The notes under the pieces were generated by a model that was given only the letters and a program-made list of their open reading frames with translations, was not told the origin of the DNA and made no database searches. This document shows positions 45,955-57,889 of a DNA stretch of 64,000 nt, piece by piece (the stretch's first letter is position 1; each line of letters begins with the position of its first letter). A program made the position numbers and the translations under genes. Location of the stretch: the NCBI GenBank assembly GCA_009733575.1, contig ML769586.1, positions 62,001 through 126,000 of the forward strand, given 5' to 3'. This DNA comes from Gymnopus androsaceus JB14 (Eukaryota; Basidiomycota; Agaricomycetes; Agaricales; Omphalotaceae).

Positions 45955-46022
45955 AGTCGACCAGCCTATATCCGCGCAAGCTGTGAACGACGCCAGCCCA
46001 AGAAAAAGATAATACCTGCGTC
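45955..46022 (-). pseudogene. Short inverted fragment of the 48.8-kb membrane-protein gene
   Basis: Plus-strand ATATCCGCGCAAGCTGTGAA and CGACGCCAGCCCAAGAAAA match the reverse complement of 49005-49060, the transmembrane/juxtamembrane part of the gene at 48830-49857 (FLGWRRSQLARIWA). About 60 bp with only a few differences. It is too short to be a gene. Confidence 0.75.
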
Positions 46023-46390
46023 TCATTCAACAGAAGCAGCGTTGTTCACTATACAAAAGATATGTCTTTCATGGTATCGAGCAAAAACAACGTTGTCCAT
46101 GTACTCTACAAAAGGTAACAATCTACGGTCACCGCTCAGCGCTGAGCACAAACACTGTCTCCTTCAATTTAATCTTAGCGAGTGCAGCCGTGTTACACAA
46201 ATATATGGCTTCAATGCTTTGGCGCTTCAGCGCTGATGGCAGGCTCGCAAACGCTGACATGCCATTTTAACTACTGACGTTTAGTGGTTTTCTGTCTCAG
46301 TTCGACTATGTAAACTTACTGATTCCTTCCGTCCCTTTAATCACGACATCATATCGAACGGTATTTCTCTTTTTCTCCCTTTCAACTCCC

Positions 46391-48472
46391 ATGTCCTCGT
46401 CCAGTACAGCGTCGAGCGCTGCTATTCCTCTTATTCAAGGAATCACCTTGGATAACACACTTGGTGCAGCGTTCATTGGATATAGCTTTGCCTGCGTAAT
46501 TTTTGGGATCCTCACGATACAGGTGTTCAATTACTACCAGCGATTTGCAACATCGGATTCCCCAAAATTGAAGATATTGGTAAGTCATTGGGATTGAAAT
46601 CGTACAGCTCATTGATACTCATCGCTCGCAGGTGGGCGTAGTTTGGTACGGAAGTTTCGATGGAGGATCCTTGAACGACTCATGATATTGAATTGATCAG
46701 GTCTCTGGAAATCTTTCATCTGGCATTAGTCTCGCATGCGGTTTACCATTATACCATCTCGTACGTCTATATTTTTAGACTCGTACTGACTACTGAATGC
46801 AAATAGCCTATTTGGTTCATTACTAGACATATTCACGGAGCCTCTTATATGGAGTCTTGTGGTGAGCACTTATTATTGATCCACACGCATTCTTCAGTTA
46901 TGTACTGAGCTCGTAATGTCATAGATCCAAGTCTTGATTGCTGTGAGTTTTTCGTCCATGATGATTATACGCAAATGAATCGTTGATTTCTAGGCCATCT
47001 CTGGAAGTATTGTTAAAGTGTACGTGTGGGCTCGGGCGGTATCTTCTATATAAGGCTGATCCTCTACTTTAAGTACTTTTGTGGTGCGAGTATGGAGAGG
47101 TAAGCAGTGTGCCTCCAACACAACACTCAGCCATTGCTAATGACTCGGATGGTTCAGTCAGTCATCGTAACATACTTATTACTGGTGTAATTGTAAGTGT
47201 ATTGTTCTTTTTGCCTCGCCAGATGGAAGATTGACACCTTCCTTGATAGGCGACGATTGTCCTAGTTCAATTTGGTAAGTTCACCACCTACTCAAGTCAA
47301 TTAAAGTATTAATTTGGCTCTTAGGTTTCATTCTCGGTATGTGAATAATGCATGTACTATTTTCTTCACGCTGATTTTTTACGCTAGGGTTCACTATTGA
47401 ATCGCAAGTTACTTCCCCTCTCAACCTAACGCAATTATGTCTCACCTGAGCTGTAATTTAGATACCAATTGACAAGTGTTTTGGAGTTGTCCACGCCAAA
47501 AATCAAAGTGAACTCCAATCCACTTTGACTATGATTTCTTGTTTAACGTGATCTCCTAGACTATAGGCTCATTGGCGCTTGCTACCGGTGCACTGGCGGA
47601 TGCTCTTATTGCCCTTTCGTTAAGCTTTTATTTGCGAAAAATGCGAACCGGGTTTACAGAGTCAGTCGTAACGCTCAGTTCTAGATGAGGAAATGCTTAC
47701 CGTTATAACAGACCTGACTCGCTCGTCAATCGGCTCACCAGTTACGCTGTAAATACTGGAGCTTTAACGAGGTGTGTAGAATTTTAGTCGCTTCATTCAC
47801 TCTACCTCTGATCCAATTCTGTTCGGGTAGTACCATGAGTCTTTTGACACTGATTCTGGTAAGAATATCGTATCACTCGCGCAATTCTCATTCTTACCGT
47901 CTAGACATAGTTCGATGCAAAGCCCCATACATTCCAGTTCATGGGCGTATATTTTGTTCTTTCCAAAAGTAAGCTATTCCGACTCATTTCTTTCGCCTTG
48001 ACCAATCTATTTGATTAGCTTTTGCTGTTTCTTTTATGTGTACCCTCAATACGCGAAAACAGCTTAAGAACGACAAAGCAGAAGAAGACGCTCCTGACCA
48101 CTCAACAACCACATTTATATTGGATAGTGTTTCGGGATCCGGAACCGTGAATCATCCACAGGTGAGCTCAAAGTCCTCAGTTGCTTTCCCGAATCCAACT
48201 GATATAGTAATTTAGCCGTACATGTTAAAAGAAGAGACAAGTCCTTCGCCCGTTGGAGGACGTAAACTAGAGGAAGCCTCAGGCTCAAGCTGGAACGAAG
48301 CTGAACATACATCCCCGGAGGTAACAAGGAACGCTGATATTTCGTTTCCAATGGATCGGAAGGATCGTACGATTGTAAATCAGTAATGATACATATAACA
48401 TGTAGTAGACGGACTTGGATCCTGCATACACACTGCACAGAATGCTCTCAGAAACACGACCGAGGGAATGAG
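46391..48472 (+). CDS. DUF6534-type multi-span membrane protein
   Basis: First exon 46391-46579 reads MSSSSTASSAAIPLIQGITL, then DNTLGAAFIGYSFACVIFGI with a first membrane span. A chain of very short exons follows: 46632-46645 (14 nt), 46701-46760, 46807-46861, 46925-46942 (18 nt), 46994-47019 (26), 47074-47099 (26), 47158-47192 and 47250-47274 (25). All are in phase and give VGVVWSLEIFHLALVSHAVY and VVRVWRVSHRNILITGVI. Later exons include IGSLALATGALADALIALSL, LRKMRTGFTE and PDSLVNRLTSYAVNTGALT, the end of the family core. A cytoplasmic-like Ser/Thr/acidic tail ends near 48472. This seven-span-like protein is common and often multicopy in Agaricomycetes; its function is unknown. Exons between 47330 and 48130 were not all fixed. 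Confidence 0.8.
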
Positions 48473-48829
48473 AATTAGCTTCACCTCCTTACTAGTACAT
48501 ACTTACCGTCGGATGAAGACAATGCTATGTGATGCTTTCGAGACCGAAACTTGCCTAATCCAAATCGCTCCCGCAGTCTATAAGTAGAGCCAGTTAACTT
48601 CAAAATAGACACTTCATCTCACGATACATATTATATTATCTGTCACCTCCGCAATCACGATGTCCACAACATACATATATGACAAGATTCTCACATCAAT
48701 GCTTCCTTATCCTTCTCCGTACGACAACCGCCAGATTCCCAACCTTGTACAAGAGCGATGACCTTGCTCACGACTCTATTCCACTAACGATATCATCCCC
48801 AGCAACCACCACAACTCTCGTCTTCGACA
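48473..48829. other. Spacer between two membrane-protein genes
   Basis: No gene seen. It presumably contains the terminator of the DUF6534 gene and the promoter of the next one. Confidence 0.4.
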
Positions 48830-49857
48830 ATGGCTTTGCAAACCCAAACCTCTATGTCATCCACTTCCACTGCTACATCGACGGCCACGTCTTCTAGTTC
48901 AACGGCTACCTCGACCGGCACCAGTGGTGGAAACACAGGCTTTTTTACCCCAAATTCCTCTACACCACTGGTATTAGCCTTCCTCGGCGTCGGCCTCGTT
49001 GCCGCAGGTGTTATCCTTTTCTTGGGCTGGCGTCGTTCACAGCTTGCGCGGATATGGGCTGACAATTTTCAATCTCGGCAATCGCTACGGAAAGATGTCG
49101 ACGGCTCCCCGAAGCTATGGGATTTATGGACAACTAAAGGGAATACGGGAGTGGGATCTGGAGTGGGAGTGGGACCCGGTTATGGTGCAGATGCAGGAAC
49201 AGGTACAGCGCATGCCGGAGGTAGTTCTAGTGCACTGGTACAATCCGCAGCAATAGTGGATCATCATCAGTGGGCAAAGGACATGGCTTGGGAAAGTGTG
49301 ATGGTGAGTTCATCAAGGTCCCTTGAGGTATTTCCTATCGGATTAAGGGCGATTCCATCTCTGTTCAGCCTATTTCAGCGACTCCGGTTATTCGCGAGAG
49401 TCATAACGATAATGATGATGAAAACAATGAACCAGCTGCTGGCGACGTCCCAAGTATCTCACTAATGTCCCGTCTAAGCGCATTCCGAAATCGTGCCGTC
49501 AACGAGCTCCAGAGCTTGATCCATTTATACCGACGGCATCCCTTACAAATTCAAGCGGAAGCAAGACGGCGAGAAGGGGATATAGCGGGAATAGGGTCCC
49601 CAAATGCGGCGACACAGACGGGAGACGTGTTGAAGGGAACACATCCGGAAGATATGGATTTGAAGGAACTACGAGGGTACGAGGGTTTCGAGGTCGCGAT
49701 GGCTATTGCTATGCCAAAGCCAAAGCCAGAGCCAGAGCCGAACCCGAGAGAGGGCGATGACATTGCAGAAGAGGGCAAGGAGATATACCAGTATTCCATC
49801 GGAATATGTCGAGTAACATGGGAGATGGAGACATTATCCACAGATACGAATAGATAA
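48830..49857 (+). CDS. Single-span Ser/Thr-rich membrane protein
   Basis: Two exons, 48830-49303 and 49369-49857, sum to 963 nt, an intact 320-aa protein. Residues 1-40 are Ser/Thr-rich (STATSTATSSSSTATSTGTS) and probably extracellular and glycosylated. One hydrophobic span, PLVLAFLGVGLVAAGVILFL, is followed by the basic GWRRSQLARIW, so the C-terminus should be cytoplasmic. Then come a Gly-rich stretch, an Asp/Asn-rich acidic patch and a tail with KPKPEPEPNP. There is no obvious signal peptide, though a short upstream exon could supply one. The topology recalls small fungal wall-sensor or adaptor proteins, but no family is recognised. A fragment of it lies inverted near 45955-46022. Confidence 0.65.
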
Positions 49858-51268
49858 TGAACGCACTACTCTGTGGAACGGATGCCTGGATGTATTAATA
49901 TCATGAGTTCGCTTTGCTGATCGTTAACATTCTCCAAGTTCCAATCTCCAATCTCAACGTACGCACCATCTTCTTTGGTCAATGATACACCAGTGCGAGA
50001 CTAGAGCCCACGGTATTGTAGTATAAGCACGACTTGGACGTTGAGCGTTGGACATTGATTATCGAATGTTGCGGAGGTGCAGTACGGCTCGGAGGTGTAG
50101 CGGCGAGCGCTAAATACAATGCCGCTCTTTCTTTAGAACCACGGTCCAACAAGAATTCACCACGATGGTTCCTTTAAATGATCAGAAAACGATACAGGAG
50201 GCACATTGGCTTCTGGTATTTCAAACTTAACTGATTGCTCTCTTTTGTTCATTTCGCAATATTCTGGTCTGTTTAACTCTATGTTGCTCTATGATGATAT
50301 GTCTCTTGTCGCAAAAATAGACCGAAGGCCCAAACACATTCGAACTACGAGTACATAGCAGGAGATTCTTTTGCCACAACTGGTTTGGATCTGTGCAAGG
50401 TGAAGTGTTCGGCTTTGTTGTAGAGCTAGTGCCAGGTCTTTCGATATGCTACCTCAATTTTCGAATCAGCCAGGAAGCAGAGCTCGGTGAAGCAGGATCT
50501 TTATTCAGGAATCTAAACACTAAGCTATCTCATCTCATGGATATTACAGATAGACGAATGGCGTTATTTCATGTCGCAAACCGTAAGACTACAGTGTGCT
50601 CATATTCAAAATCATCCTGTATCTAGGTTCTCGGAATCATCTTCGTCATATACTACGACGCGAAGCTCAAACGTTCTACCGCCAAATGACCGTCTACGCA
50701 TGGAACGTGAAAAGTGCTTAGTTAGGGTGAAGATTAAAAAGGAGGAATTCGGCGCCCGTGATACTAGCTCACCGAGATTAGACAATGTGGTCCTCTAAAT
50801 ATAGTAGGTTTGCTTGTGAGTCAACCTTGTCCGGGGCGAGGAGCAAGTTATTCCATTTTCAAGTTGAACCTCTTCTAGAGGATAGGAAGGATGAATGGGG
50901 AAGTGTACTTATAACTAGGAATCGCTTCTTGACTTACTTTCATGTGCGTGCCATCTCTTTTCAGTTGCTGAGTTATTACTATTACTTATGATGCTTCAAG
51001 GTACTCGACTGCTCAGCCTTGTGCTCTTCCTTCCTTGAAGTTCCATTCTTAACACTGGCAGAATGCAAAAAAACATATCGATCTGAAGGGTGGAGCAAAC
51101 CTCATGAATCCAACATATGTTTCTTGTACATGAGCCGGCGGACGGACGCAGCTTACCTTTCAAGAGGAAAGCGGAAGATGCAAAGCCCAAGTACAAAAGC
51201 TAGGTAATCTCGTTGTTAGGCTCTCCAGCAATTTGCTCTAGTACACAATTCTGCACCCTCTGCACACG
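49858..51268. other. Gene-free stretch
   Basis: Short open frames only (for example around 50393-50800), none with a recognisable domain or convincing splice partners. The right end should contain the promoter of the peptidase-like locus. Confidence 0.35.
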
Positions 51269-52248
51269 ATGTTCTCTACTGCTTTCCTCGTTCAGGCTCT
51301 CTTCGTTTCTACTACATTTGCGATCCCCAGCAGCAAAGAGCGATTTGCTGCCCGCAGAGCCCGCCGTTCTAGCGGTACGACCCGCCAAAGCAAGCCCGTG
51401 AACCTTATCACTAACCACGTCACTACCTCCAACACCAGCCACGTAGAGTACAGCGGGAACTGGGCTGGTGCGGTTCTGGTTGCTAGCACGGTAAGTAGCT
51501 GCTGTGGTTTCCTTTGTGGATATTAACTAACTAGAAACAAACAGGCTACCTACAAGGCTGTTACTGGTACCTTCACCGCCCCTACCCCCGAGTCTACTGG
51601 CGAAGCAGCGAGCAATGCGGTAGTGCCTGGGTTGGTATTGACGGCGACATTTGTGACACTGCTATCCTGCAGACTGGTGTCGATTTTTGTATTGAAGGAA
51701 CCCAAGTTGCCTATGTACGACGGTGAGCAAAAACTTACCAAGAACTTGGGCCGAGTGGACTAACAGCTTTTCACTCATAGGCTGATATGAGTCCTACCCG
51801 TGAGTTGCTCTTGGTTGTCCACTCAACAACCAACCTTCATTGACCCTCCACTTTACTACAGAGCTGACTCCGACGACTTTGATATCTCCTTCTCCGCTGG
51901 TGACTCTGTTACCGTTACCGCCACCGTTTCCAGCACGACTTCTGGTACATTGGAAATTATCAACCACAGCAAGGGAACCTCCGTCTCCAAGTCCATATCT
52001 TCCAGTGCCAAGTTGTGCGAGTACAACGCCGAATGGATTGTAGAGGATTTTGAAGAGTGCGAAGGAGATAACTGCTCGCTCGTTCCTTTCGCCGACTTTG
52101 GAACTGTCATGTTCACCGGAGCTGAAGCAACAACCTCCTCTGGCACTGTTACCCCTGCTGATGCTACCACTATCGATATCGAGCAGAGCAAGGTTTAACC
52201 TCTGTTTCCGTTTCTGGAAGCACCATCACCATTGAATACGTCGGGTAG
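51269..52248 (+). pseudogene. G1-family (eqolisin) glutamic peptidase, broken
   Basis: The signal peptide MFSTAFLVQALFVSTTFA is followed by a basic prodomain. The mature part starts near EYSGNWAGAVLVASTATYKA, typical of G1 peptidases such as scytalidoglutamic peptidase. Then SAWVGIDGDICDTAILQTGV, DFDISFSAGDSVTVTATVSS and the Glu-region EDFEECEGD. The active pair in the family is a Gln in the SAW/VGIDGD region and a Glu in the C-terminal half. Lesions: a one-base frame change between PTPESTG and SAWVGIDGD (about 51600-51630); a disturbed splice region near 51715 where the expected YDAWYESYP reads with TGA in place of the Trp codon (about 51782); and a frame change near 52195 that separates the last strand (VSVSGSTITIEYVG, stop 52246-52248). 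The enzyme would be secreted and work at low pH. Confidence 0.8.
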
Positions 52249-53280
52249 AGGATACCTTTGGAACGGACTGGTTCATAGATTGAATTAAATTGTTGTATAT
52301 TGAAATTTATACTGGAATTTCCACACATGAAGTCAACAATCAGGAATGAAAAAAGGTCCATTCTTACTATTGAACAGGTTTATTTTGACGAAGTAGTCGA
52401 TGCAAGGTACATATATTGCTGGTTAGAGATTATAAAAAGGAAAACGTCACTGCTCAGTGACAGTGGACCGACATCGACTTGTCGCTTTCTTCCGCTCCAG
52501 AGCTTCAAGTAGAACGAGGGAAGCCTCAAGAGAAAATGAACAATCGGTACTGTATAATGGTTTATAGCTGTATAGGGCTTCCTTCTATGCTCTATACAGT
52601 AGAAACATATCAGAGGACGAGAGTCCGGGAACGTTTCATGAAGAAAGCGAACTCGGGTCCATCCAACGTCAGTGGGCAGTAGTCCAGAGCTACCAGGTCG
52701 TACTAGGCCACTTCCACCACTACTGTATGATGTTTTCAATCTGACCTTGAGCTTGAGGACTCGATTCGAATTAGACAGTTCACGGCCAGAGCGCCACTAG
52801 CGCGTCCGCTATACGCTTCAAAGGTTTACTAATTTACATAAATGCCCGGGTTTGGAGTCTGATTTGAGCTTAGAATTAACTCCACTCTTGAAGCCTTCAT
52901 GGACAGAAAGCTCTTTGAGCAAGAGAGAGTTAGAAGCACCCGACGCGACGCGAAGTCGTGGGAAATTGATGCTGTGCGACTCTTTAATCACAAACATCAC
53001 CTGAATGGCGGTGAAATGCATCTCAGACTCCGGACTTGTCGGTTGAAGCTGAGGTACGCTGTCTGTTCTAATACCATTTACTTGGCTTGAATTATGTTTA
53101 GGGAAAGACGAAGGTAGCGGAATTGTAAGTGGCGCAAGCCCAATTCGCAGACGCATTGATTCTGGTACTTTTGTCTCATCGATCATTTTGAGTTTGGTCA
53201 AACTCATATAAGTATACAGCTCCAGGATCATCAAACTCTAGAACGCGACATGCCCTTGGTTTTTTGTCTGGGAATGATCT
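52249..53280. other. Gene-free stretch
   Basis: No supported gene or repeat. Open frames on both strands are short and featureless. Confidence 0.35.
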
Positions 53281-54420
53281 CTATCCAGCTCGTCAGAGGA
53301 TGAGACTGATCGATATGGCCCACCACCTCAAGATTCTCTTCCTCAGCTTCCGCAAGTGACGTCTGCGGCCTGATAGTACGAGCCAGTTATCCCTCGAAGA
53401 GAATGCTGCTCGTATACCTTGGCTCTTTTCGAGTGCCTTTCGCTAACTAATTACCCTTTTCATAGCTCATCTCCAGAGAAGCAACGTCCTGCCCATTATC
53501 GAAGCCGACCGTCCTTCGATTGAGCCACCTCCATCGATCCCTCTCCCTACAACCCCGAGACCTTCCACTCGTTTCGATAACGCTGGACGCGGTCGTTCTC
53601 TTCCTCTTACTCCGAGTTCTGGAGGAGTCTCCTCTATCTCTTCCACGAGTGCCATTCCGGATGTTGACTGGTATATACGGCTGAGTACTGTTTTTAGGCC
53701 GCAGAAGTTGCTTCGGCAGATCCTGTTCCTCCCGTGAGTTGCTTGATTTTCATCGCAGTTGTCCAAGTTTTGATTCATGCCGTTGGTGTTATTTTCAGGG
53801 TGATACGGACAATATTCTACGACCGTATCGAAGCAGCCTTAGGATTCCCTGTCCCCGGTAAACATGTCGTCAAACCCCACCACTCTCGGCCGCATTGAAG
53901 TATCACTAGGCTTCACTATTCCGTACGCTAAAGACTCCCGGCTGGTCATGTCTAGTGCAGGAAAAGTAACGAGTCGGACGCCAGCACATACGTCGATTCA
54001 GCCCTGCTCGCATCATCGAGCGACTTCGATCTACCCTCATTTGCGATTGGGATTCCTTCTCCTGCGATCAGCTCTGCCCCAAGGGTTCGTCAGAGCATAG
54101 TTTCGTGTTTGTAGACAATGATAGTTCTTTTGTTGATGCTGATTTTCTTGCCAGCTGGAGCGATTTTGGCTATGCGTCCTCTCAGGCTTCTTCATCGACT
54201 ATCGGACTTCTATGCCAGGAGGTTGGGTCTTCACCCCGGTCAAGGGGCTCTCAATTCTCTGTATGCTGCTTCAGGATTGTCGTCGTTGGTTCACTTGCTG
54301 AATCTACTCAAGTCGTCAAACGGGTGTTCGGAAACGTCCGCAAGCGTATGAGGACGCTCACTCCTCCTGTTGCTGCCAGTCGCGGTCAAGTGAAGGTTCG
54401 AAAATGTCCTCGTCACTGAG
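53281..54420 (+). pseudogene. Broken ORF cluster of unknown identity
   Basis: Plus-strand pieces that look coding but do not form one frame. SSSSEDETDRYGPPPQDSLP begins near 53285. NAARIPWLFSSAF is near 53410. An exon from about 53467 has SNVLPIIEADRPSIEPPPSI, a Ser/Pro-rich linker, then DVDWYIRLSTVFRPQKLLRQ. After a GT-AG intron comes VIRTIFYDRIEAALGFPVPG (about 53799-53860), then a stop. A hydrophobic segment, IVLLLMLIFLPAGAILAMRP, starts near 54118. The order (acidic N-terminus, disordered linker, short hydrophobic helix) suggests a membrane-associated protein, but nothing identifies the family. It could be a real gene whose later exons I failed to find. Confidence 0.3.
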
Positions 54421-55829
54421 TCGTCAGCAGCCTGCTCGCAGAGCCAAGAGTTTGGATCCCAGGTTATTCAAGATTTCGGGGCTTCTGCGAAGCGATCCGA
54501 GGAGTGTAGTACAGAAGTCAAACGAATGTTGGTGTTCAGCGTTCAGTTGATTTCGGACATTTTCAAGGACTACCCATACTTATACTTATTTGCTTCCACA
54601 ACTCGCATCTGTACTCATACTGTTGTAAATTTTCCAGATTGTTCCACCACTACGATGTACATTATCTATACTTTCCTCGATAGATTCCATATGTATACCG
54701 TCACACATAACAATTTGAGTCTATAACCTGTATATAACTTTCATTATAAGCTGGTCACTGGTGTCGCGCGATGGTGGTCCTTTTGATCATCATGGCAAGC
54801 GCCTAAGCTTTCCTTTCAACCTCCGTTCTATTCGTTCGGTCTATCGTTGAATCAACGTTACTTGTTTCGTCTACAGAAGATCCAGCTTTCGCTGCAACTT
54901 GGGAGCTTGCCTCGTGAAATTTACTTGCTTCAATATTCCTATGATACTGCGATTCTAGCCCGAGGGTGATCCTGCCAGTCCAGTACTGGTGCTGTTATGG
55001 GCTCTACTATTGCTCAGCCTTTTCTGTCATGATGGAATCGGTGGATACTTCAATGCAATGAATGCCAGAGGTTGCTTTGGATGCCCGGACAGTGTCCGAT
55101 CACCGAGGTCGGTCGCATCTACTCTCAGATCCAATCTTTGATCTACATAGAAATTTTCCTTTTCTGGGGACCAGTACGCTTAGATGACCCACAAGAAGTT
55201 ATACTCTTTTTTCCGATCTTGCGGATCCCTGTACTGGTCAACGCAAAGGATTTGCGGGTATTAGCACACTGGAATCTATGATCTATTCACATCGAGGCCG
55301 TGACGAAGATGATCAGAGCTACTCTTGAATGTAGGCAAGTTACTCCCGCGTTACCGTTTTTTTGTTCATTGACAGAATCAGTGGCATGATATTTTCGACG
55401 CTGACAGGTATGTATACCTTTTGACGGGATGCATATGCAGAAACTGTACCCAGCACCTTTGTACCGGGCCAATGCCAGTGCAACTGGTAGTACATCGGTA
55501 ACCCGCTTACTGTGCTGTATTTGACAGTCGGCGGATTCACCCGTTTAGCCTTTTTCGCCTGGCTTCAATCGATCTCATGGTCGTTGTTGTTGGAGAAACC
55601 ACTATGTCACTGCCTCGGTATCTCTGCCATTCGTACTATATAACCAACACTCGCAATGGTCGACTAGATCGTTGGTTCTTTTCTTTTCCGCCGTCTTTTT
55701 CGTTCTCTTCAACTTTTCCTCCTCTTCCTTCTTTCCATTCTCAACCTGGTGTTTTGACCTGGTGTCTTTCATTGACAGTTTCTTCCTTGCGTCCTTCCTT
55801 AATTTCGATCTTCGTAACTCGCAATCATC
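54421..55829. other. Gene-free stretch
   Basis: No supported gene. The right end, with pyrimidine-rich sequence around 55670-55800, is likely the promoter and 5' UTR of the secreted-protein gene. Confidence 0.4.
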
Positions 55830-57452
55830 ATGGTTCAATTAACCTCACCTGCCCTTGTGTTCGTCCTTGGAGCATTGAATGCCCTCTCTAATGTTGGTGC
55901 TGGTGAGTCGGTTACTTGCTAAAGTCGAGTTAACATTCAGCTCGTTCATTGTAGCCCCACTGTTTGCGCGTCAGTCCTCGTCATCGTCGAGTTCCTCGGA
56001 CTCGTCTTCAGCGGCCTTGGACAATGGTACAGTTCCGTCGATTCTAGACGCCTGTAACACCGCTCGTCTGGGTGTCATTTCCGGCCTCAACTCCACCACA
56101 AATGCAATCATTTCCACACTGGCCACTGTTGGAAAGTGAGATGTTGTGATTTCTCCCAGTATGATTCGATTTTGACTTCCCATTTCGCGGTTCTTGCTTC
56201 CTTACAATAGCAATGACCCAGCGACCTCTTCAGCTCTCAACACTGCGCTGGGCGGAGTACACATCGCCCAGGGAGGAATTGCAACTATTGTCGTTGGTAC
56301 TATAACTGGTGTTACTCCTGCAGACACTGGTGTACCAGCGATCCTTGATGCCCTCAATATCATCAACAGCTCGTTAACTTCGATCAGCTCGTGAGTGCTC
56401 CACCCTGCCCTTGTTTTTTCTAGGCTCTGATTCTCACTTATGTGTGCTCTTCCGTGTTGCGTTTCGCTACTGGCAGAACCGATTCAAACGTACAAGCCGG
56501 AGTGGCCAACATCGCCTCGGCGGCTAATCAAACATTGATTGTCGGCCAAACCGCTGTTATTGAATGTGCCAAGCTCACTACCATCGCCGACGGAAATTCT
56601 ACTTCCTCGTCTTCCTCGTCTTCTTCGTCCAACTCGGGTTCCAACTCTGATAACACAATCACAGTGGTCTGTTATAGTTGATTTCTCAGCCTGAGCCGTC
56701 GCTAATAACCATTGTATTATTATAACAGACCGAGACCGATTTCCAAACCATCACTGAAACCGCCACTGCTACTGCCACTGTCACCGCAGGAGATAGGTGC
56801 GTTTCTATTAGATTCAAGCACCCATTAACTAGTCTAATTCTAATATCTACAGCCTCGAGACCGAACTCGAAAGTATTTTCGGCTTTGGACGACGATCCGC
56901 GACCCCGACTACGAGCTCGAGTAGTTCTGCTTCTCAATGTGATGCAGAGATCGCCGCCGTCACCTCTGCGATTCAAACAACTGCTAACGATTTAAACAAC
57001 CTCGTTAGCGCCGGTGGAAGGTAATAACAGCCATTTTTTAAAATCATATACGTTTCTAGCAGCTCAACCTACTGGAACTTGTAGTAACAGCAGCATCACC
57101 TCCGCTGCACAGACTGCCATCTCTGGCCTCACTAGTGCTTTCAATGCCGCTCCCCAGGTCCAATCCAACACTGCGTCAGTTACTGCCACCATGGGACAGG
57201 GATTCCTTACCGCACAGAACGCTTTGAACACCCTCAACGGGTGAGTGCGGACTCCTCTTCACTTCCTCCACTTTTTCAAACCGGAATCGCATGTACTGAT
57301 CAATCCCCCTTTTTGCACATAGGACGCTCTCTTCCTCTGTAAACGACGCATTGACCACCGCACAGCAAGACATGATCAACACTCTGTTCTCCGCACAGAA
57401 TTTCGCCATTGCATGCACACCTGAACAAGGTGGTGTGGCTCCTGGTAAATAG
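55830..57452 (+). CDS. Secreted Ser/Thr/Ala-rich protein
   Basis: Eight exons (55830-55902, 55955-56135, 56211-56390, 56477-56666, 56729-56796, 56853-57020, 57085-57240, 57323-57452) sum to 1146 nt, an intact 381-aa protein. The signal peptide is MVQLTSPALVFVLGALNALS, with the first intron just after it. Three internally similar helical segments can be seen: TVPSILDACNTARLGVISGL, GVPAILDALNIINSSLTSIS and ITSAAQTAISGLTSAFNAAP. Ser-rich linkers lie between, including an almost pure Ser run near 56595-56640. This repeating helix pattern recalls secreted fungal cell-surface proteins (HsbA/galactomannoprotein-like); that is only a resemblance. A possible monobasic cleavage follows LFAR near residue 30. 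No anchor is seen at the C-terminus (GGVAPGK). Confidence 0.75.
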
Positions 57453-57889
57453 ACATCGCTGCAAATTTGAAATGGGCAATGTGAAACGAGCGGGGTTAGA
57501 TCTGGGAGTAAGTAACCTGGCATAGATGGGGTTTGGTCTTATTAATGGATGGAGACGATTACTACCTTGAAGGATGTTCAAGAGTCCCAAGTTGCTCGTC
57601 ACCTTTACGATTATTATTTAAATTAGGATAGGAAACTGTACTTTGCTCGCTGGCAGGGGACTGCCTCTGATTAATCATACTCACAGCTGGGATGGAGGCT
57701 GAGAGAAAAAAACCGGAAATATTTGTAGAAATGTCAACCTTTTGGCTAAGTTGCAGAGAGCGTAGATTAATGGAGCCGACCGGAGAATGCAGACCCTAAC
57801 TTTGGTGGAGCTAGACATTTGCAGGAAGGAATCATTTTGCTCGTAATCTTCAATCCGACGAATGCGAGTGCATAGTATATACTGCAAAC
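57453..57889. other. Convergent spacer
   Basis: Lies between the 3' ends of the secreted-protein gene and the F-box gene. No gene or repeat seen. Confidence 0.4.

Larger units (their letters stand above)
44307..46390. other. Gene-free stretch made partly of inverted gene fragments
   Basis: No intact gene. It includes three pieces recognisably derived from other genes in this window (44505-44740, 45066-45520 and 45955-46022, listed separately). Between them I see nothing I can name. Confidence 0.55.
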
